From DATJUF01 sp035524095 (GTDB lineage: Bacteria > Desulfobacterota > Binatia > Binatales > Binataceae), in NCBI GenBank assembly GCA_035524095.1, contig DATKPK010000075.1:1-14440 (forward strand): 14,440 nucleotides of DNA. Reading direction: 5' to 3'. Within the stretch, counting starts at the first letter, position 1, and every line of letters begins with the position of its first letter. Below, piece by piece: positions 6,608 to 13,996 of this stretch. The position numbers were made by a program, and so were the translations under genes. Under the pieces are notes generated by a model. That model ran no database searches, was not told where the DNA came from, and worked only from the letters and a program-made list of their open reading frames with translations.

Positions 6608-6635
6608 AAAAAAGGGCCGGAGATTTCCCGGCCCT
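6605..6635 (-). terminator. Rho-independent terminator of the malyl-CoA-lyase-like gene
   Basis: On the minus strand AGGGCCGG, a 7-base loop, CCGGCCCT and a run of T's follow each other. The arms are at 6628-6635 and 6613-6620, and the T-run lies at 6608-6613. This is an 8-bp GC-rich stem plus U-tract, 23 bp past the stop codon, and the clearest terminator in the window. Confidence 0.85.
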
Positions 6636-6658
6636 ATTTCACCTCTGCGAGTTTGAGA

Positions 6659-7696
6659 TCAAGCGGTGCGGCGCATCAATTCGAGAATATCGTAGCCGGT
6701 GATCGCCCGGCTCTTTTCGGACCACTCTTTCAGCTCGGTAGCATCAACCAGTTCGGCCTGAGCGCCTTTGGCCATGTCCATCAACGCGATTTTGATCGTG
6801 GCTTCGTCGATCATCTCACCGGTCTTGGGATCAGCCATCGAACCGCCGCCCTTCTCGTGATAGAGACGAATCACACGGCGCGCTTCTTCGACCTGATCAG
6901 GGCTCGGCGTGTAACACTCGTTACAGATGGCTGCCTGTTGCGGATGGATGACCCAAGTACCGTCCATGCCGAGGTTGGCCGCGCCAGTATTCTTTTCACG
7001 CAGACCGCGCTGAAGCTCGGCGACGCGTTCGGGCGAATCCTCTTTGCGCCATAACCGCAAGTAGACGTTGTCGACGGCGTGGAGACCGGCCGCTTTCGCA
7101 GCGACGACGACCGCCTGTTTGGAATAATGAAAATTCTGGTTCTGATTCTCGACGATCTCGCGGATCCCAAGATTGGCGGCGTAATCGGCGATACCGAAGA
7201 CGAGGCCGGCCATGCGGGGCGAGGCGGTGGCGATTTCGTAGGCCTTGATCAAGGCGTGCGGAGTTTCGATCAGAGATTCGATTTGGATCTGGTATTTCCA
7301 GCCCGCGCGCTTTTCGAGGTCGTCGAGCAGCTTGCCAACCTCGCGAATCTCCTCGGGGCCGCGCGTCTTGGGCAAGATGATGCCGTGGAAGCGGTTCGGG
7401 GCACCGAGGACAATCGCCTCCATATCGCCCTTGAAGAACGGTGAATGGATGTTGTTGGGGCGGACGGTCACAACTTTTTTGCCGAAGTCGAGGGTGGTCA
7501 AAGCTTCGACCATCACCTTGCGGCTCTTTTCGCCTTTGAATTCGTAGGGGCAGGCGTCCTCAAAATCCGCCATCACATGGTCCACCGGCGATTTGACGGG
7601 ATCGGCAGCATTTTGGTGCAGCTTGAGGTTGTGGCCGGGATAGGTCATCTCGGTGCGCGGGATGACGATACGGGTGCCGTTGTCGAGAATGAACAT
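6659..7696 (-). CDS. HpcH/HpaI-CitE family lyase, malyl-CoA lyase-like
   Basis: 345 residues, close to malyl-CoA/beta-methylmalyl-CoA lyases and longer than plain CitE (about 290). Such enzymes use Mg2+ to cleave or form C-C bonds between glyoxylate and acetyl- or propionyl-CoA, or hydrolyse malyl-CoA, in the cytoplasm. Visible blocks are MADFEDACP (42-50), TVRPN with Arg79, ILPKTRGPEEI (107-117), QIQIESLIETPHAL with the likely metal ligand Glu140, FGIADYAANLG with the second ligand Asp171, and GMDGTWVIHPQQ (243-254). The C-terminal lid (from about 283: GGGSMADPKTGEMID) is present. The ATG at 7696 has GGAGA about 12 bases upstream, a long spacing. It is monocistronic with a strong terminator. 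The substrate cannot be fixed; no glyoxylate- or ethylmalonyl-pathway partner is adjacent, though CoA-transferases lie 4 kb away. Confidence 0.88.
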   Translation of the reverse strand: MFILDNGTRIVIPRTEMTYPGHNLKLHQNAADPVKSPVDHVMADFEDACPYEFKGEKSRKVMVEALTTLDFGKKVVTVRPNNIHSPFFKGDMEAIVLGAPNRFHGIILPKTRGPEEIREVGKLLDDLEKRAGWKYQIQIESLIETPHALIKAYEIATASPRMAGLVFGIADYAANLGIREIVENQNQNFHYSKQAVVVAAKAAGLHAVDNVYLRLWRKEDSPERVAELQRGLREKNTGAANLGMDGTWVIHPQQAAICNECYTPSPDQVEEARRVIRLYHEKGGGSMADPKTGEMIDEATIKIALMDMAKGAQAELVDATELKEWSEKSRAITGYDILELMRRTA

Positions 7697-8012
7697 GAGC
7701 TGAAAAAATCTCCGATTACGAGCTAAATCGCGAACTTGGCGTTGGATTTGTCGCTCGGCCTAACTAAGTTTGACAGCCAGCATTGCCCCAAAGCCATTAT
7801 AAGTTGCGTTGGTAGCAGGGATAGCGACGCCATTAGCGGGATTGTTATGGGATTGAGTACGATACGTCAACCTTCGTCGCATCCCGATTAGCGTAATAAA
7901 AGACAAACTTAGACAAAGGTAGTTGTCAAAGGTGTGGCGTCCAGATAGCTTTTTGCTGTTTCGCTACACCCGCCGGTTACGCTTGACTGGCGCCGGAGAA
8001 GAAAAAGCTAGC
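7697..8012. other. Divergent intergenic region between the lyase and MDR reductase genes
   Basis: 316 bp with no credible gene; it must hold promoters for both flanking genes. A consensus-like TTGACA occurs at 7769-7774 on the plus strand, but the best -10-like box (TATAAG, 7798-7803) is 23 bp away, too far. The right part carries repeated GACAAA elements: AGACAAA twice around 7902-7918 and the related TTGTCAAAG at 7923-7931. These could be an operator. The stretch 7923-8012 is open in the frame of the reductase, but it reads like leader rather than coding sequence. Confidence 0.4.
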
Positions 8013-9059
8013 ATGAAGGCGATAATGTTCGAGCGCAACGGCGGCTATGACGTCCTCAAATATGCAGACGTCGCTGAGCCCAAGGCCGGCCCCAACGACG
8101 TAGTGATCAAGGTGAAGGCGTCGGCCTGCAACTTTAATGATATTTGGGCACGCCGTGGCTTACCGGGGATGAAAATCATCTTGCCGCATATTTCAGGATC
8201 GGATGCGGCTGGAGTGGTGGTAGAAACCGGTAGCGAAGTCAAACACGTCAAAGTCGGCGACGAAGTGGTGGTCCATTGCGGAATTTCGTGCCGCGAATGC
8301 TACTACTGCACGCGGGGCGAGGAATATTTCTGCTCGGACTTCAAAATTTGGGGTTTCCAGACTGGGCCATTCGACGGGGCACATGGAGAATACTGCAAGG
8401 TACCGGCGGTCAACACGCTGCCCAAGCCGCCTAATCTAAGGTTCGAGGAAGCGGCGACGATGCCGCTCGTGCTGGTCACGGTGTGGCGGATGCTGGTCTC
8501 GCGCGCGCATATCCAGGCGGGGGATTTCGTCCTCGTATGGGGGGCAGCGGGCGGACTGGGCGTGATGGCGATCCAGATCGCGAAACTTTACAACGCACGG
8601 GCGATCGCGGTGGCCTCGAGCGCAGACAAACTCGAACTGTGCGGCCGGTTGGGGGCGGAATTCCTACTCGATCGCAAGAAGCACGACATTTTCCAGGAAG
8701 TGCGCAAGATAACCGGCAGCCGCCGTGCGGATATCGTGTTCGAGCATACTGGCGCCGATACGTGGCCGATTTCGATGCAATGCCTGAAATGGGGCGGCAC
8801 GCTGGTCACTTGCGGCGCAACGTCCGGCTTCGACGCCCATCTGGATATCCGGCTGCTATGGAACAAGCAGCAGAACTATCTGGGATCTCATCTCGGGAAC
8901 AAAGGCGAGTTGATTGAGGCGATGCGCTTCGTCGCCAGCGGCGATATCAAGCCGGTGGTCGGCAAGGTCCTGCCGTTAAAAGAACTGGCGACGGCACAGG
9001 ACCTGATGGAGACGAATACGATCGCGGGCAAGATCGCGATCGTGCCGCCGGGCGCCTAG
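8013..9059 (+). CDS. Zinc-lobe MDR reductase (NAD(P)-dependent, crotonyl-CoA-reductase-like)
   Basis: 348 residues from the ATG at 8013 (MKAIMFERNGG), the usual MDR N-terminus. A TTG 90 bp upstream keeps the frame open but would add an atypical 30-residue extension. The N-terminal GroES-like domain carries the four structural-zinc cysteines 93, 96, 99 and 107 (C-x2-C-x2-C-x7-C). The classical catalytic-zinc signature GHE is replaced by GSD (62-64), and the first-ligand region reads N-F-N (40-42), as in crotonyl-CoA reductases and quinone reductases. The Rossmann motif is GAAGGLG (177-183). Later blocks IWGFQTG and GSHLGNKGELIEAM also recall crotonyl-CoA carboxylase/reductase, but the protein is about 90 residues shorter and carboxylation cannot be assumed. 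Likely reaction: NAD(P)H reduction of an activated double bond, or alcohol oxidation. It is transcribed alone, divergent from the lyase gene. Confidence 0.85.
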   Translation: MKAIMFERNGGYDVLKYADVAEPKAGPNDVVIKVKASACNFNDIWARRGLPGMKIILPHISGSDAAGVVVETGSEVKHVKVGDEVVVHCGISCRECYYCTRGEEYFCSDFKIWGFQTGPFDGAHGEYCKVPAVNTLPKPPNLRFEEAATMPLVLVTVWRMLVSRAHIQAGDFVLVWGAAGGLGVMAIQIAKLYNARAIAVASSADKLELCGRLGAEFLLDRKKHDIFQEVRKITGSRRADIVFEHTGADTWPISMQCLKWGGTLVTCGATSGFDAHLDIRLLWNKQQNYLGSHLGNKGELIEAMRFVASGDIKPVVGKVLPLKELATAQDLMETNTIAGKIAIVPPGA

Positions 9060-9201
9060 CCCAACGATTCGTCAAGCAAAAGCCGCATCGTTTAGCCGTC
9101 GCAAAAGAGGCTGAGTGCAGCAGCATCGAGCCTGTGTGCAGCGTTCCCACCGCATAGCACTGTCACTGCTACCAGCGATCTAACAGTCGGTTAACGCCAG
9201 A

Positions 9202-9226
9202 AGCCTTGGGGTGTACCCACAAGGCT
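9202..9226 (+). terminator. Hairpin, possible terminator after the MDR reductase gene
   Basis: AGCCTTG (9202-9208) pairs with CAAGGCT (9220-9226), and GGGT (9209-9212) with ACCC (9215-9218), with one bulged base. It is followed by CTACGTTATATT, which is not a real T-tract, and lies 143 bp past the reductase stop. The fold is convincing; the terminator role is not. Confidence 0.35.
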
Positions 9227-9263
9227 CTACGTTATATTCGATGTATTCGATTGATGTATACGT

Positions 9264-9291
9264 TTGCATCATTCGCATAGTTTCGTGTAAT
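9264..9291 (+). promoter_or_regulatory. Candidate promoter of the lipoxygenase gene
   Basis: TTGCAT (9264-9269) and TGTAAT (9286-9291) are spaced by 16 bp, matching consensus 3/6 and 5/6. Initiation near 9298 would leave an unusually long leader of about 200 bases. Other AT-rich positions closer to the gene could serve instead. Confidence 0.3.
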
Positions 9292-9425
9292 CAATCCTAG
9301 CGGTCGAATCATACTGTCAGTGGAATTTTTCTACTGAACACTTCATCAAGGTTATCGGCGTCTAGCGATCGCAGCCCATTGTAGCGGCTTTACCGATCAC
9401 GCAACTTGCGCGGCGCCTCGGCGGA

Positions 9426-9450
9426 CCGATTCTCCAAACTCTGGAGTCGG
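9426..9450 (+). other. Stem-loop in the lipoxygenase 5' leader
   Basis: CCGA (9426-9429) pairs with TCGG (9447-9450), and CTCCA (9432-9436) with TGGAG (9442-9446), with a TT bulge and a five-base loop. That is a nine-pair stem 45 bp before the ribosome binding site. It could influence mRNA stability or translation; no known riboswitch is recognised. Confidence 0.3.
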
Positions 9451-9506
9451 TGCGAGCCGAGCTGAAACGAAACGCTTAAGCACGTCGGATAAGTGAGGTA
9501 ACGATA

Positions 9507-11186
9507 ATGGCCAACCCAGCCGAACCAGGCTATCCACCCGGTCCGCACGTTCCTTGGGCTCCGCGAGGCGACCTGGACCCGATGAAATACGAGGCTTGGA
9601 AGGCCAGTATCGCACAAGACTATTACAACCATTATTTCTACCAAGGCGTGATACCATTGGCGGTGAATCCGCCCGATGACCGAGATGACGGAGGAATTTA
9701 TAGTTACAGCGTCCGGCGGAACGCCAACGTCGATTTCGCAAAGTTCCTTGCCGACTTTCTCCGCTGGAAGGGCGATCTGTTCGATGCATTTACTGACTTT
9801 TTCTTCCTCTTGCCGACTCCGCTCGGAGCCATCCAAGAGCTCTACAAAGACGACGCTCAGTTCGCTTTATTCTTCTTGAGTGGGCCTGATCCAACTACGT
9901 TGGAGCTCGTCACCGATGATAACCAGCTCCCTCCACCACTCTCTTTCAAGCAGCCCGGGGGACGGAAGGTGCAGACGCGCACAAGGGTTCCGCTGGACTT
10001 CGATAAGGCGCTCGCAGAGCACCGGATATTTCATGTCGATCTCAGTAAGTACTCCCATGTGGTAAGTCCACCGCGTTTTGCCTCCTGGCCGCATGCTGTC
10101 TTTATATCGGTTGAGGGCACTGATTCATTCGGCAGGAAGGAGAACAGGCTGCTGCCGATAGCGATCGCTGACAAAGCCAGTGGAACGTGTGCGTTCCCCA
10201 ACAGCAGCGCAACCGAGTGGGAATTCGCCAAACGCGCGATGCTTACTGCGGCTGCAAATTATCATGAGCTTGGCACTCATCTAAGCCGCTGTCATATGAC
10301 CATGGAGCGTTACGCTCTCGCGACGTATCGTAATCTGCCAGCGTGGCATCCGGTTGGACGGCTTCTTCGTCCGCATTTCAAGTTCATGGTCGCGACCAAT
10401 AACGACGCCATCAAGAACTTGATAAACCCTGGCGGCCCAGTGGACTCAAACTTCGCAGCCGTGATCGATACGCTAGTAAAAGTAACCGTGGACGCGTTCA
10501 GCACGTGGGATCTCGGCACGCACGGCGGTCTTGAAGCGGATCTCGCGAGAAGAGGCTTGGCTGGCGATGATTGCAAGCTGCCCTTCTGGCCCTACAAAGA
10601 GTACGGGCTCAACGTCTACGGCGCGATACGGAACTTCGTAAGATCGTATCTGAGCTTGTGGTATCCGCCCGACGGGGCGATCTATAGGGATGATATTGCG
10701 CTTCAGACTTGGCGCCGCGCTCTGCGGGAGGAATATCGTGCGCCCTCCCTGATGGGGGACGACGCTTCGCTTGAAGACTTGGTGACTGCCTGTACTAACA
10801 TTATCTGGACCAGCGGACCGCAGCATTCAGCGGTTAACTACACTCAGTACGATTTCCTAGGAGAAGCAAAAATTCTGCCGTTTTGCATCCAACTCGCTGG
10901 GCAAAAGCAGAAATTTGAGCCTACGCATCAGCAGATTGGAGACCAGGGGGCAGTGATCTCGCGGCTGTCGCTGTACCGGTGGGATCAACTTGGAAACTAT
11001 TCGACCGAAGACTTCCTGACGGAGTACGGTGACCTCGGCGATCCCAACAAGCCGTGGAGGCTCGCCGTCGCAGGGTTTCAGAAGGAGCTCAAGGGGTTGC
11101 CGATCCCGGCTCCTGAAACGAGAAAGGGATTATGGGACTATACGTTCCTTTCGCCGCCGAACATCACGAACGGGATTAGCATCTAG
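9507..11186 (+). CDS. Lipoxygenase (non-heme iron dioxygenase)
   Basis: 559 residues: a catalytic domain only, with no N-terminal PLAT/C2 domain and no signal peptide. Lipoxygenases insert O2 into polyunsaturated fatty acids with a cis,cis-1,4-diene, giving hydroperoxides. The iron ligands are all visible: His253 and His258 (YHELGTHL, H-x4-H), His440 and Asn444 (GPQHSAVNYTQYDF), and the C-terminal Ile559 (NGISI), whose carboxylate binds iron. The signature region continues as HPVGRLLRPHFKFMVATNN (281-299) and NPGGPVD. FLSGPDP (123-129) and LPIAI (216-220) match conserved core segments. The ATG has GAGG eight bases upstream. Regiospecificity and stereospecificity cannot be read with confidence. 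It is a single-gene unit with its own terminator. Hand-counted GC in four 60-base lines is 51%, against 65% in four lines of the following CoA-transferase genes, which hints at horizontal acquisition. Confidence 0.95.
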   Translation: MANPAEPGYPPGPHVPWAPRGDLDPMKYEAWKASIAQDYYNHYFYQGVIPLAVNPPDDRDDGGIYSYSVRRNANVDFAKFLADFLRWKGDLFDAFTDFFFLLPTPLGAIQELYKDDAQFALFFLSGPDPTTLELVTDDNQLPPPLSFKQPGGRKVQTRTRVPLDFDKALAEHRIFHVDLSKYSHVVSPPRFASWPHAVFISVEGTDSFGRKENRLLPIAIADKASGTCAFPNSSATEWEFAKRAMLTAAANYHELGTHLSRCHMTMERYALATYRNLPAWHPVGRLLRPHFKFMVATNNDAIKNLINPGGPVDSNFAAVIDTLVKVTVDAFSTWDLGTHGGLEADLARRGLAGDDCKLPFWPYKEYGLNVYGAIRNFVRSYLSLWYPPDGAIYRDDIALQTWRRALREEYRAPSLMGDDASLEDLVTACTNIIWTSGPQHSAVNYTQYDFLGEAKILPFCIQLAGQKQKFEPTHQQIGDQGAVISRLSLYRWDQLGNYSTEDFLTEYGDLGDPNKPWRLAVAGFQKELKGLPIPAPETRKGLWDYTFLSPPNITNGISI

Positions 11187-11202
11187 CGGCTCGCACAGAC
11201 GT

Positions 11203-11232
11203 AAAGGCTCTCACGACGGGGGCCTTTCTTTT
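11203..11232 (+). terminator. Rho-independent terminator of the lipoxygenase gene
   Basis: AAAGGC (11203-11208) pairs with GCCTTT (11222-11227), and TCTC with GGGG extends the stem through two G-T pairs to a five-base loop. C-TTTT (11228-11232) follows. It begins 17 bp past the lipoxygenase stop and isolates that gene from the CoA-transferases. Confidence 0.7.
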
Positions 11233-11326
11233 GGTCACGTCGCGCAGTCATCTCACCTATCGGTTGTATTTGGCAAGGCCTAAGGGTCCACTCGGCCATG
11301 GCGTCAGGTGAGATCATTGCCGGCGC

Positions 11327-11356
11327 GTGACGGTCGGCGCGTTTTCAGGTTAGAAT
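11327..11356 (+). promoter_or_regulatory. Candidate promoter of the CoA-transferase pair
   Basis: GTGACG (11327-11332, 4/6) and TAGAAT (11351-11356, 5/6) are spaced by 18 bp. Initiation near 11363 leaves a leader of about 70 bases to the ATG at 11434. The position supports that ATG rather than the upstream in-frame start at 11308, which would lie before the promoter. Confidence 0.5.
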
Positions 11357-11433
11357 CGGCGCGCCGTTGCGCTGGGGAAGGCCGATTCGGATTCGGCGAG
11401 CGCATCCGGACGTTTTCGCGGAATGAGGGGACG

Positions 11434-12693
11434 ATGGCTTCCGACTTGCTCAAAGGCCTGCGCATGCTCGATCTCGCGGATGAAAAAGGCGCGCTGTGTG
11501 GCAAGATCCTCGCCGACATGGGCGTCGAGGTAATCAAGGTCGAGCCAAGGGATGGTTGTCCGACGCGCCGGATTCCGCCCTTTCTTAATGACAATCCGGA
11601 GCTCGACCACGGCACCTATTTCCTGGCCTATGCAGCAGGCAAGAAGTCGGTGACGCTAAATCTCGAGGACGCAGATGGGCGCGAGTTGATGCTCGACTTG
11701 ATCAAGCAAGCCGACTTCATGGTGGAGTCGTTCCCGCTGGGTCATCTCGACTCGCTCGGTCTTGGCTACGAGCAACTCGCCGAACTGAATCCGCGCCTGA
11801 TCTACACAGCGATCACACCGTTTGGGGATACGGGTCCGGGGCGCGATTTCAAAGCCGCCGATATCGTCAGCTGGGCCTCGGGCGGTCCGATGTTTCTGAT
11901 GGGCGAGCCAGGCCGTCCACCACTCGAAATGAGCCAGCCGCAAGCGGGACTGCATGCGGGCGGCGAGGCGGCGGTCGCGTCGATGATTGCCTATTATGCG
12001 CGCGGCAAGGACGGTCTTGGCCAGCGAATCGTGGTTGATATGCAGGCCTGCGCAGTCTGGACGATGATGAATGAGCAAGCGATGCCGCTGCTGCATGGCG
12101 ATTACCTGCGGCGGAGCGGGATTTTCACGGGGGCGATCGGTGGACGGCGGAAAACGATCTTCAAGTGCAAAGACGGCCATATCAGTTTTTTATTGGCTGG
12201 TGGCGCTTATCTGCCTTCGACAAACGCAGTAATCGCGTGGATGAAGGAAGAAGGTGCGGCGCCGGAGTGGCTGGTGCGCGAAGGAGGCCTGAAGACATTG
12301 ACCCCCAGCGGTTTCATGACCGCAAAGGCAAGCGACTTCGATGAGTTGGCGGCGGCCGAAGAAGCGGTCGAGCAATTCTTCATACCCAAGACCAAAAAGG
12401 AGATCTGGGAGAATATTCTCAAACGCCGATTGCTCGCTGCGCCGATCAACACGGTCGCCGATATCGCCGTGGATGCGCAATTGGAGGTGCGCGACTATTT
12501 CGTTGAAGTGGAGCATCGGGGGCTGGGTCGTACGCTGACGCTGCCCGGACCCTTCGCGAAGATGAGCGCGACGCCCGTCGGACCCGCCGGACCGGCGCCG
12601 CAACTGGGTGAGCATAATCGCGAAATCTACGGCGGCCTGCTCGGCCGCAGCGAAGAGGAACTGGCGCGGTTGCAGGCGGCGGGCGCGATCTGA
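11434..12693 (+). CDS. CaiB/BaiF family III CoA-transferase, subunit/paralogue with catalytic Asp
   Basis: 419 residues from the ATG at 11434 (MASDLLKGLRMLDLA), which has GAGGGG three bases upstream. Earlier in-frame sequence (42 codons) is Arg-rich and precedes the candidate promoter, so it was excluded. Family III enzymes move CoA between carboxylic acids through an aspartyl-CoA-thioester/anhydride intermediate. Blocks include KILADMGVEVIKVEPRDG (24-41), YAAGKKSVTLNL, FPLGHLDSLGLGYE, and ITPFGDTGPGRDFKAADIVSWASGG, in which Asp143 lies at the usual catalytic position. The downstream gene, 34 bp away, is a second family member with Gly at that position, suggesting a heteromeric enzyme of the kind known for succinyl-CoA:benzylsuccinate CoA-transferase (BbsEF). 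The acyl substrate is unknown. It could also be an alpha-methylacyl-CoA racemase-like member. Confidence 0.92.
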   Translation: MASDLLKGLRMLDLADEKGALCGKILADMGVEVIKVEPRDGCPTRRIPPFLNDNPELDHGTYFLAYAAGKKSVTLNLEDADGRELMLDLIKQADFMVESFPLGHLDSLGLGYEQLAELNPRLIYTAITPFGDTGPGRDFKAADIVSWASGGPMFLMGEPGRPPLEMSQPQAGLHAGGEAAVASMIAYYARGKDGLGQRIVVDMQACAVWTMMNEQAMPLLHGDYLRRSGIFTGAIGGRRKTIFKCKDGHISFLLAGGAYLPSTNAVIAWMKEEGAAPEWLVREGGLKTLTPSGFMTAKASDFDELAAAEEAVEQFFIPKTKKEIWENILKRRLLAAPINTVADIAVDAQLEVRDYFVEVEHRGLGRTLTLPGPFAKMSATPVGPAGPAPQLGEHNREIYGGLLGRSEEELARLQAAGAI

Positions 12694-12727
12694 TTCGGCG
12701 CAAGCGAGGAGTACGGAGATAACCATC

Positions 12728-13939
12728 ATGGCGTACGCGTTCGAGGGAGTTCACGTACTCGATTTCACCTGGTATGCGGTCGGGCCGGTGACGGTGAAAT
12801 ATCTGGCTGATAACGGTGCGGACGTGATTCGGGTCGAGTCGGCGGCGCGGCCGGATGGGCTGCGGCTCGCACCGCCATGGAAGGACGCGAAACCGGGAAT
12901 CAACAACAGTCAGTTCTTTGCGAGCTACAATACGTCGAAACGCGGGATCGCGCTGGACATGTCCAAGCCGAAGGCTCGCGAGATCTTCATGCGGATGCTG
13001 CCGTGGGCCGACGTCGTGACCGAAAGTTTCACGCCCAAGACGCTGCGCAACTGGGGAATCGGTTATGAGCAACTGAGCGCGGTCAAGCCTGATCTGATCA
13101 TGCTATCGACCTGCATGCTGGGCCAGACAGGCCCGAACCGCGACTATCCGGGCTTCGGAAACCTGATGGCTGCCCTGTCGGGCTTTTACTATGCCGCCGG
13201 CTACTCGCCGTCGGAGCCGTGCCCGCCATACGGAGCCTATACAGATTTTATCGCTCCGCGCTTCTCGGCTTGTGCGTTGATAGCCGCGCTCGATTATCGC
13301 CGCCGGACCGGCAAGGGCCAATACATCGACATGGCGCAGTATGAGGCGTCGTTGCACAACATGGCGCCTGCGATGGTGGATTATTTTGCGACGGGCCGCG
13401 TGCTGGGACCATCGGCGAACCGATCAGAATGCTACGCGCCGCATGGCGCTTATCAATGTGCCGATCTCGACGGGCATGAACGATGGATCGCAATCGCAGT
13501 CGCCAATGACGATGAATGGAAGGCGATGTTGAAAGTGCTTGGCCATCAGCCGGAACCGTCCTTGGCTTCGATGACGACACGAATGGAGCAGCGCGAGGCG
13601 GTCGATCGGCTGGTCGGGAGCCTCGTGCGCGAGCGCAATGCCGATGATCTGACTAACGAGTTGCAGGCAGCGGGGGTGGCGGCTTACCCGGTACAGAACT
13701 GTTTGGATATCCATCGCGATGAGAATCTCGAGGCGTTTGGCTTCTGGCATTGGCTTGACCATCAGACGATGGGACCGTCACCGTACGAAGGCCTAGAGCA
13801 TCGGCTGAGCCGCACACCGGGAGATTTGCGGAGTCCCGCGCCCGCGCTGGGCCAGCATAGCGATGAAGTCTTCAAGGAAATCCTTGGGATGAGCGAGGGA
13901 GAAATCGAGGACCTCAAGCGCGAGAAGGTAATCTACTAG
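12728..13939 (+). CDS. CaiB/BaiF family III CoA-transferase, paralogue lacking the usual Asp
   Basis: 403 residues from the ATG at 12728 (MAYAFEGVHVLDFTW), which has GGAG about nine bases upstream. The frame is open back to 12608, but that part overlaps the preceding gene in another frame and is not family-like. Family blocks are KYLADNGADVIRVES (24-38), ASYNTSKRGIALDM, LRNWGIGYEQL, TCMLGQTGPNRDYPGFGNLMAALSG, and PPYGAYTDFIAPRF. Aligned with its neighbour from TGP onward, position 144 is Gly where the neighbour has the catalytic Asp143. It may therefore be a structural or substrate-binding subunit, or use another residue. The 34-bp spacing to the upstream gene and shared direction indicate co-transcription. 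A LolC/E-type gene follows after about 57 bp. Confidence 0.92.
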   Translation: MAYAFEGVHVLDFTWYAVGPVTVKYLADNGADVIRVESAARPDGLRLAPPWKDAKPGINNSQFFASYNTSKRGIALDMSKPKAREIFMRMLPWADVVTESFTPKTLRNWGIGYEQLSAVKPDLIMLSTCMLGQTGPNRDYPGFGNLMAALSGFYYAAGYSPSEPCPPYGAYTDFIAPRFSACALIAALDYRRRTGKGQYIDMAQYEASLHNMAPAMVDYFATGRVLGPSANRSECYAPHGAYQCADLDGHERWIAIAVANDDEWKAMLKVLGHQPEPSLASMTTRMEQREAVDRLVGSLVRERNADDLTNELQAAGVAAYPVQNCLDIHRDENLEAFGFWHWLDHQTMGPSPYEGLEHRLSRTPGDLRSPAPALGQHSDEVFKEILGMSEGEIEDLKREKVIY

Positions 13940-13972
13940 CCTTCTGTTAGAATTTGTTGGCCGGCGCCTGAT

Positions 13973-13976
13973 AGGA
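13973..13976 (+). promoter_or_regulatory. Ribosome-binding-like AGGA before the Lol permease gene
   Basis: AGGA at 13973-13976 is 5 bases before an in-frame CTG (13982) and 20 bases before the in-frame TTG (13997). It fits the rare CTG best, and an out-of-frame GTG at 13984 next best, which makes the start of the permease gene ambiguous. Confidence 0.3.
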
Positions 13977-13996
13977 CCGCGCTGTGCTACGGCCGA

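Larger units (their letters stand above)
9060..9506. other. Long intergenic leader region of the lipoxygenase gene
   Basis: 447 bp with no credible gene on either strand. It contains a hairpin (9202-9226), a candidate promoter (9264-9291) and a stem-loop shortly before the lipoxygenase ribosome binding site (9426-9450). The middle (about 9225-9345) is visibly AT-richer than the flanks, as expected for a promoter. It also has a short direct repeat: ATTCGATG at 9237-9244 and ATTCGATT at 9245-9252. Confidence 0.45.

Noticed and set aside
7923..8012. Longer TTG-initiated version of the MDR reductase
   Set aside because: The extra 30 residues are unlike any MDR N-terminus and no good ribosome binding site precedes the TTG. 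MKAIMF at 8013 is the standard start.
8013..9059. Annotation as crotonyl-CoA carboxylase/reductase
   Set aside because: Several motifs are similar, but the protein is much shorter and the carboxylation residues cannot be identified.
159..11186. Functional link between the AOC-like secreted proteins and the lipoxygenase as an oxylipin pathway
   Set aside because: The barrel resemblance is weak, the genes are 8 kb apart with core genes between, and one product is exported while the other has no export signal.
11308..11433. 42-codon upstream extension of the first CoA-transferase
   Set aside because: Arg-rich, not family-like, and it overlaps a candidate promoter that would initiate downstream of the proposed start.
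12608..12727. 40-codon upstream extension of the second CoA-transferase
   Set aside because: It overlaps the end of the preceding gene in another frame. The ATG at 12728 has a ribosome binding site and gives the family N-terminus.
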